A stretch of 64,000 nt of DNA, taken from Paracoccus saliphilus (GTDB taxonomy: Bacteria; Pseudomonadota; Alphaproteobacteria; Rhodobacterales; Rhodobacteraceae). This document shows, piece after piece, positions 61,185-64,000 of the stretch. The notes beneath the pieces are model-generated. The model did no database searches. It had not been told where the DNA came from and saw nothing but the letters and a program-made list of their open reading frames with translations. The position numbers were made by a program, and so were the translations under genes. The stretch lies in assembly GCA_003255745.1 (NCBI GenBank), contig QKYL01000187.1:1-64000 (forward strand). Direction: 5' to 3'. The first letter of the stretch is position 1; every line of letters starts with the position of its first letter.

Positions 61185-62354
61185 TTAGCCTGACTGCGTC
61201 AGATACAGGAAAGCCGCTAGCGCTACCAGCACGACAAGGGCCGCGGCGGCGATTTTCCACGCCGACCACGGGCGCTCTCCTATCACCCGGCCCGACTGGC
61301 CGTTCACCACGAAGCGATAGCTTTTGCCGTTGTAGCGATAGGCGGCGGTCCAGATCGGCAGCAGGACATGCTTGAAGGTCTCGGCCGAAAACGCGCTGTC
61401 CAGCTGGTCGATCCGCTGCTGGTCGCCGCCGATGTCGCGCCGGACGTCACCGGCGATGACCTGCGCCATCTGCGCCCGCGCCGTCTGGTGGCCGTCGGCC
61501 AAGGGCACGGTATAGCCCTCGGCCTCGAAGCCCGACAGGAAGGCCGGTTCATAAGGCACCAGTTGCGACAGGTCCCAAGGCGTCAGCGCATCGGTGAAGC
61601 GCGGCGGCAGCGCGGTCGAGGCCAGCACCAGCACGTCGTTGAAATCCCGCGCGACCTGGCCCGAGACGCGCCGCCAGCGGATGCGCGGGACCTGTCGGGC
61701 CACGCGCTGGTTGCGGCCGTTGACCTGCTGGGTGACCCAGACCGTTTCGTAATAGGTGTCGCCACGCTGACCGTGATAGCGGCTGCGGCTGCGCGCGTCG
61801 AAGGTCCAGAAGGGCGAATAGACCCCCGCCAGGCGCCGATCCTTGCGGGCATAGGCGGTCAGCCCCGACGGCGCGAACCACAGCCGGCCCAGCCAGTCGG
61901 TCATGGCCTTTCGCGCCTGCTCCTCGGTCAGCACGAAGGGTAGAACCCCCTGCGGCTTGATGCGGCGGGTTTGGCCGGTATCGGTGACCACCGGCGTGGC
62001 GCAGAACGGGCAGGCGCTGGCGTGGTGGCTGTCGTCCAGATCGACCCGGGCACCGCAATTGGGGCAGGACAGGGTCCGTACCTCCTGCACGATGTCGCCC
62101 GCGCCCGCATCCAGGTGCAGCCCCTTTTCCAGCGGGATCTCGGCCAGCTGGGGCGCCTTGTGGCCCGCATCCCACTGCAGCGCGGGGTCGGCCGGGGCGC
62201 CATCGGCCTGTCGTCCCGGCGCGCGGGCGGCGCCGGGGCCGATGTCCTGCCGGTGGCCGCAATAATCGCAGACCAGCATCCTCTGGCCTGGCTGAAAGCG
62301 AAGGCTGGCCCCGCATTGCGCGCAGGGAAAGCGGTGTTCGGCGGGCGCGGCCAT
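61185..62354 (-). CDS. Zinc-ribbon membrane protein
   Basis: A 389-residue protein. FPCAQCGASLRFQPGQRMLVCDYCGH (in pieces; about residues 9-35) and LSCPNCGARVDLDD then SACPFCATPVV (about 95-125) are two four-cysteine zinc ribbons. A beta-rich middle with YSPFWTFDARSRSRYHGQRG and WTAAYRYNGKSYRFVVNGQSGRVIGERPWSAWK (in pieces) leads to a C-terminal TM helix (about residues 362-385). The last part resembles proteins labelled as primosome-like zinc-ribbon proteins in Rhodobacteraceae. It lies 1 base after the SPFH gene and is surely co-transcribed. Function unknown. Confidence 0.75.
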   Translation of the reverse strand: MAAPAEHRFPCAQCGASLRFQPGQRMLVCDYCGHRQDIGPGAARAPGRQADGAPADPALQWDAGHKAPQLAEIPLEKGLHLDAGAGDIVQEVRTLSCPNCGARVDLDDSHHASACPFCATPVVTDTGQTRRIKPQGVLPFVLTEEQARKAMTDWLGRLWFAPSGLTAYARKDRRLAGVYSPFWTFDARSRSRYHGQRGDTYYETVWVTQQVNGRNQRVARQVPRIRWRRVSGQVARDFNDVLVLASTALPPRFTDALTPWDLSQLVPYEPAFLSGFEAEGYTVPLADGHQTARAQMAQVIAGDVRRDIGGDQQRIDQLDSAFSAETFKHVLLPIWTAAYRYNGKSYRFVVNGQSGRVIGERPWSAWKIAAAALVVLVALAAFLYLTQSG

Positions 62355-62355
62355 C

Positions 62356-63462
62356 TCAGCCGGGCAGGGGAGGCGGCATCATGGTGAACAGCTGCGCCAG
62401 TTCCGGCACGTCCTCGGCCGGCAGCCAGCCGTCCTGCCCCGGCGTCCAGACCAGCGTGTCGCGCGCGAAACTGCCCTCGGCCGCCATTCGCCCCAGGTGC
62501 CCGCGGCCATAGGGGCCTTGGGCCGCGCCGCCGATCGCCACATGCCAGACCGTCTCGACCGCGCGGCCGGGAAGCGGCGGCGGCACGGGCGCGGAGGCGG
62601 GGGGCGCGGCACCCCAGGGGCCCGTCCGCATCGTGGCGCCCATCGCCGCCCCCATCGCGGCCCCGAAGCCGGCGCCCGCGCCTCCCTCGTTCCGCGCCGC
62701 CGCCAGCATCGCCTCGGACGCCGCATATTGGCCAAAGCGGTCCAGATCGCCCACGATCCCCATGCTGGTGCGTTTGTCCAGCATCGCTTCAACCTCGGCA
62801 GGCAGGCTGATGTTCTCGATGTAGAATTCCGGCAGGGTCAGGCCATAGGTTTCGATCACCGGTGCGATGGCCTTGGCGACCAGCTGGCCCAGCTGGCCGG
62901 TATTGGCTGCCATGTCCAGAACCGGGATGTTCGCGGCCGCAATGGCGCGGGAAAACTCCTGCACGATCACGTTGCGGATCTGGAAGGTGATCTCGTCTCG
63001 GGTGAAGTCTCCATCGGTGCCGACAATTTCCGACATGAAGCGCGCAGGGTCGCTGACGCGCATCGAATAGGTGCCAAAGGCGCGCAGGCGCACGGGACCG
63101 AATTCCGGGTCGCGGGCGATGATCGGGTTTCGCGTGCCCCATTTCAGGTTGTTGAAGCGCGTCTTGTTGACGAAATAGACCTCGGACTTGAAGGGGCTGC
63201 GAAAGCCGTGGTCCCAGTGCTGCAGGCGCGTCAGGACCGGCAGGTTGTTCGTCTCCAGCAGATAAAGGCCCGGTCCGAACACATCGGCCAGCTGGCCTTC
63301 ATGGACAAAGACGGCGGCCTGCCCCTCGCGAACGGTCAGCTTGGCGCCGTACTTGATCGCGCGCCCGACCGTATCAAAGCGCCAGACCATCGTGTCGCGG
63401 CTGTCTGCGGTCCACTCGATGACCTCGATGAATTCGCCGCCCAGGATGTCGAAAATGGACAT
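62356..63462 (-). CDS. SPFH domain protein with C-terminal GYF_2-like domain
   Basis: A 368-residue protein. The N-terminal half (about residues 1-250) matches the SPFH/virion-core (YdjI-like) group: MSIFDILGGEFIEVIEW, QAAVFVHEGQLADVFGPGLYLLETNN (in pieces) and DMAANTGQLGQLVAKAIAP. A Gly/Ala-rich linker and a Pro stretch (PVPPPLPGRA) lead to a GYF_2-like domain (about residues 308-355; GPYGRGHLGRMAAEGSFARDTLVW). GGGGGAAG precedes the ATG at 63462. It pairs with the zinc-ribbon membrane protein, which could recruit it to the membrane. Confidence 0.82.
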   Translation of the reverse strand: MSIFDILGGEFIEVIEWTADSRDTMVWRFDTVGRAIKYGAKLTVREGQAAVFVHEGQLADVFGPGLYLLETNNLPVLTRLQHWDHGFRSPFKSEVYFVNKTRFNNLKWGTRNPIIARDPEFGPVRLRAFGTYSMRVSDPARFMSEIVGTDGDFTRDEITFQIRNVIVQEFSRAIAAANIPVLDMAANTGQLGQLVAKAIAPVIETYGLTLPEFYIENISLPAEVEAMLDKRTSMGIVGDLDRFGQYAASEAMLAAARNEGGAGAGFGAAMGAAMGATMRTGPWGAAPPASAPVPPPLPGRAVETVWHVAIGGAAQGPYGRGHLGRMAAEGSFARDTLVWTPGQDGWLPAEDVPELAQLFTMMPPPLPG

Positions 63463-63529
63463 GGTCTTCCCCCTTCGCATGACCCGTCCCCTGTATGGGA
63501 CGGGCCGAAATGCGGATCAAGCGCGCGGA

Positions 63530-64000
63530 TCAGGCACTTTCGCCCAGCAGTTCCGATGCGATCTGGCGGACGATGGGCGCGGCCTCGGCCTCGGTCATGC
63601 CGGGCGACAGGCGGCGGTCATAGAGGATCCGCAGCAGCAGCTCGTCGTGCCGGGTCAGCAGGGCAAATTCCTCGTCGTCGTTGAACAGCGACGGGCGCGC
63701 CTGGGGACTGTCATTGGCAAGGCCAAGACCCTGCGCCAGCTCCTCCTGGATGCAGGAGGAGCGCAGCAGGCGCGGCAGTTCCGCCCGGATCACCGCGACC
63801 GCATGGGCGTAACTACTGCTGCCACCTTCAGAATAGGCAAAGACCGAGCACGAGATGGCCGGCGGCAGGTTCGCCACGATCTGCCGGTCGCGCGGGGGAA
63901 TTCCCGGCACCAGTTCCTGCAGGCGCGGGCCGATGGCGCGGCGCTCATCCTCGGTCAGGACCAGAATGGTGAAGTTGCCGCCCTCGGCTGTCAGGCGGAC
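63530..64000 (-). CDS. DUF2927 family protein, 3' part (5' end beyond the window)
   Basis: The open frame enters from the window edge and runs 156 codons to its stop at 63530. VRLTAEGGNFTILVLTEDE and the later ISCSVFAYSEGGSSSYAHAVAVIRAELP and SCIQEELAQGLGLANDS (in pieces) match what I recall of the DUF2927 family, which includes exported proteins of alphaproteobacteria. The remark on export cannot be checked because the N-terminus is missing. It lies 67 bases upstream of the SPFH gene on the same strand. Confidence 0.8.
   Translation of the reverse strand, partial: VRLTAEGGNFTILVLTEDERRAIGPRLQELVPGIPPRDRQIVANLPPAISCSVFAYSEGGSSSYAHAVAVIRAELPRLLRSSCIQEELAQGLGLANDSPQARPSLFNDDEEFALLTRHDELLLRILYDRRLSPGMTEAEAAPIVRQIASELLGESA

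Overview
The window reads as a chromosomal segment of a high-GC alphaproteobacterium of the Rhodobacterales, most likely Paracoccus or a close relative. The evidence is gene order: dusB-ntrB-ntrC-ntrY-ntrX-trkA-trkH-hfq-hflX is the classic Rhodobacteraceae nitrogen-regulation block, and lysC-ptsP, surE-pcm-nlpD, an ethylmalonyl-CoA-pathway malyl-CoA lyase and hemP fit the same group. The genus is inferred from recalled gene similarity, not from a database search.

Layout. 1-456: decayed 3' end of an IS5-type transposase. 566-4003 (-): nadABC, de novo NAD synthesis from aspartate. 4070-8909 (-): opgG-opgH-opgC for osmoregulated periplasmic glucans, with a candidate promoter and operator-like palindrome upstream. 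9039-14347 (-): ptsP (nitrogen-PTS enzyme I), lysC, a DUF1178 gene, a KDO-transferase gene; then tRNA-Cys. 14600-17225 (+): a divergent isoaspartyl-methyltransferase-like gene, a TolC-type outer-membrane protein and a PopZ-like protein. 17235-19851 (-): surE-pcm-nlpD. 20050-26638: TauE/SafE exporter with a TIGR02186 partner, mcl1 (-), a D-amino-acid aminotransferase, an N-formylglutamate amidohydrolase (-), pyk and a small membrane protein.

26747-34703: rpmI-rplT, a DUF4440 gene, a broken cytochrome P450, a sodium:alanine symporter, then pheS and pheT. These two are separated by a low-GC two-TM orphan gene and a TM2-domain gene; this is the most foreign-looking stretch of the window. 34765-41326: a 28-residue membrane peptide, tRNA-Gly, tadA, an RluB-type pseudouridine synthase with a very long repetitive tail, hemP, and the divergent zinc-uptake locus znuA / zur-znuC-znuB with Zur-box-like repeats between the arms. 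41477-45039 (-): yjbF-yjbH-type envelope/exopolysaccharide genes and a COG3650-like lipoprotein. 45297-47784: an orphan HWE histidine kinase and sdaA (-).

48014-60166 (+): dusB, ntrB, ntrC, ntrY, ntrX, trkA, trkH, hfq, hflX, linking nitrogen sensing, potassium uptake and RNA-level control. Both NtrC and NtrX lack the GAFTGA sigma-54 contact loop. 60252-64000 (-): a PfkB sugar kinase, a zinc-ribbon membrane protein, an SPFH/GYF protein and the 3' part of a DUF2927 gene running off the window.

I found no CRISPR array, prophage, rRNA or clear defence island. Most of the window is conserved core chromosome; the novelty lies in small genes, operators, decayed genes and the pheS-pheT insertion.
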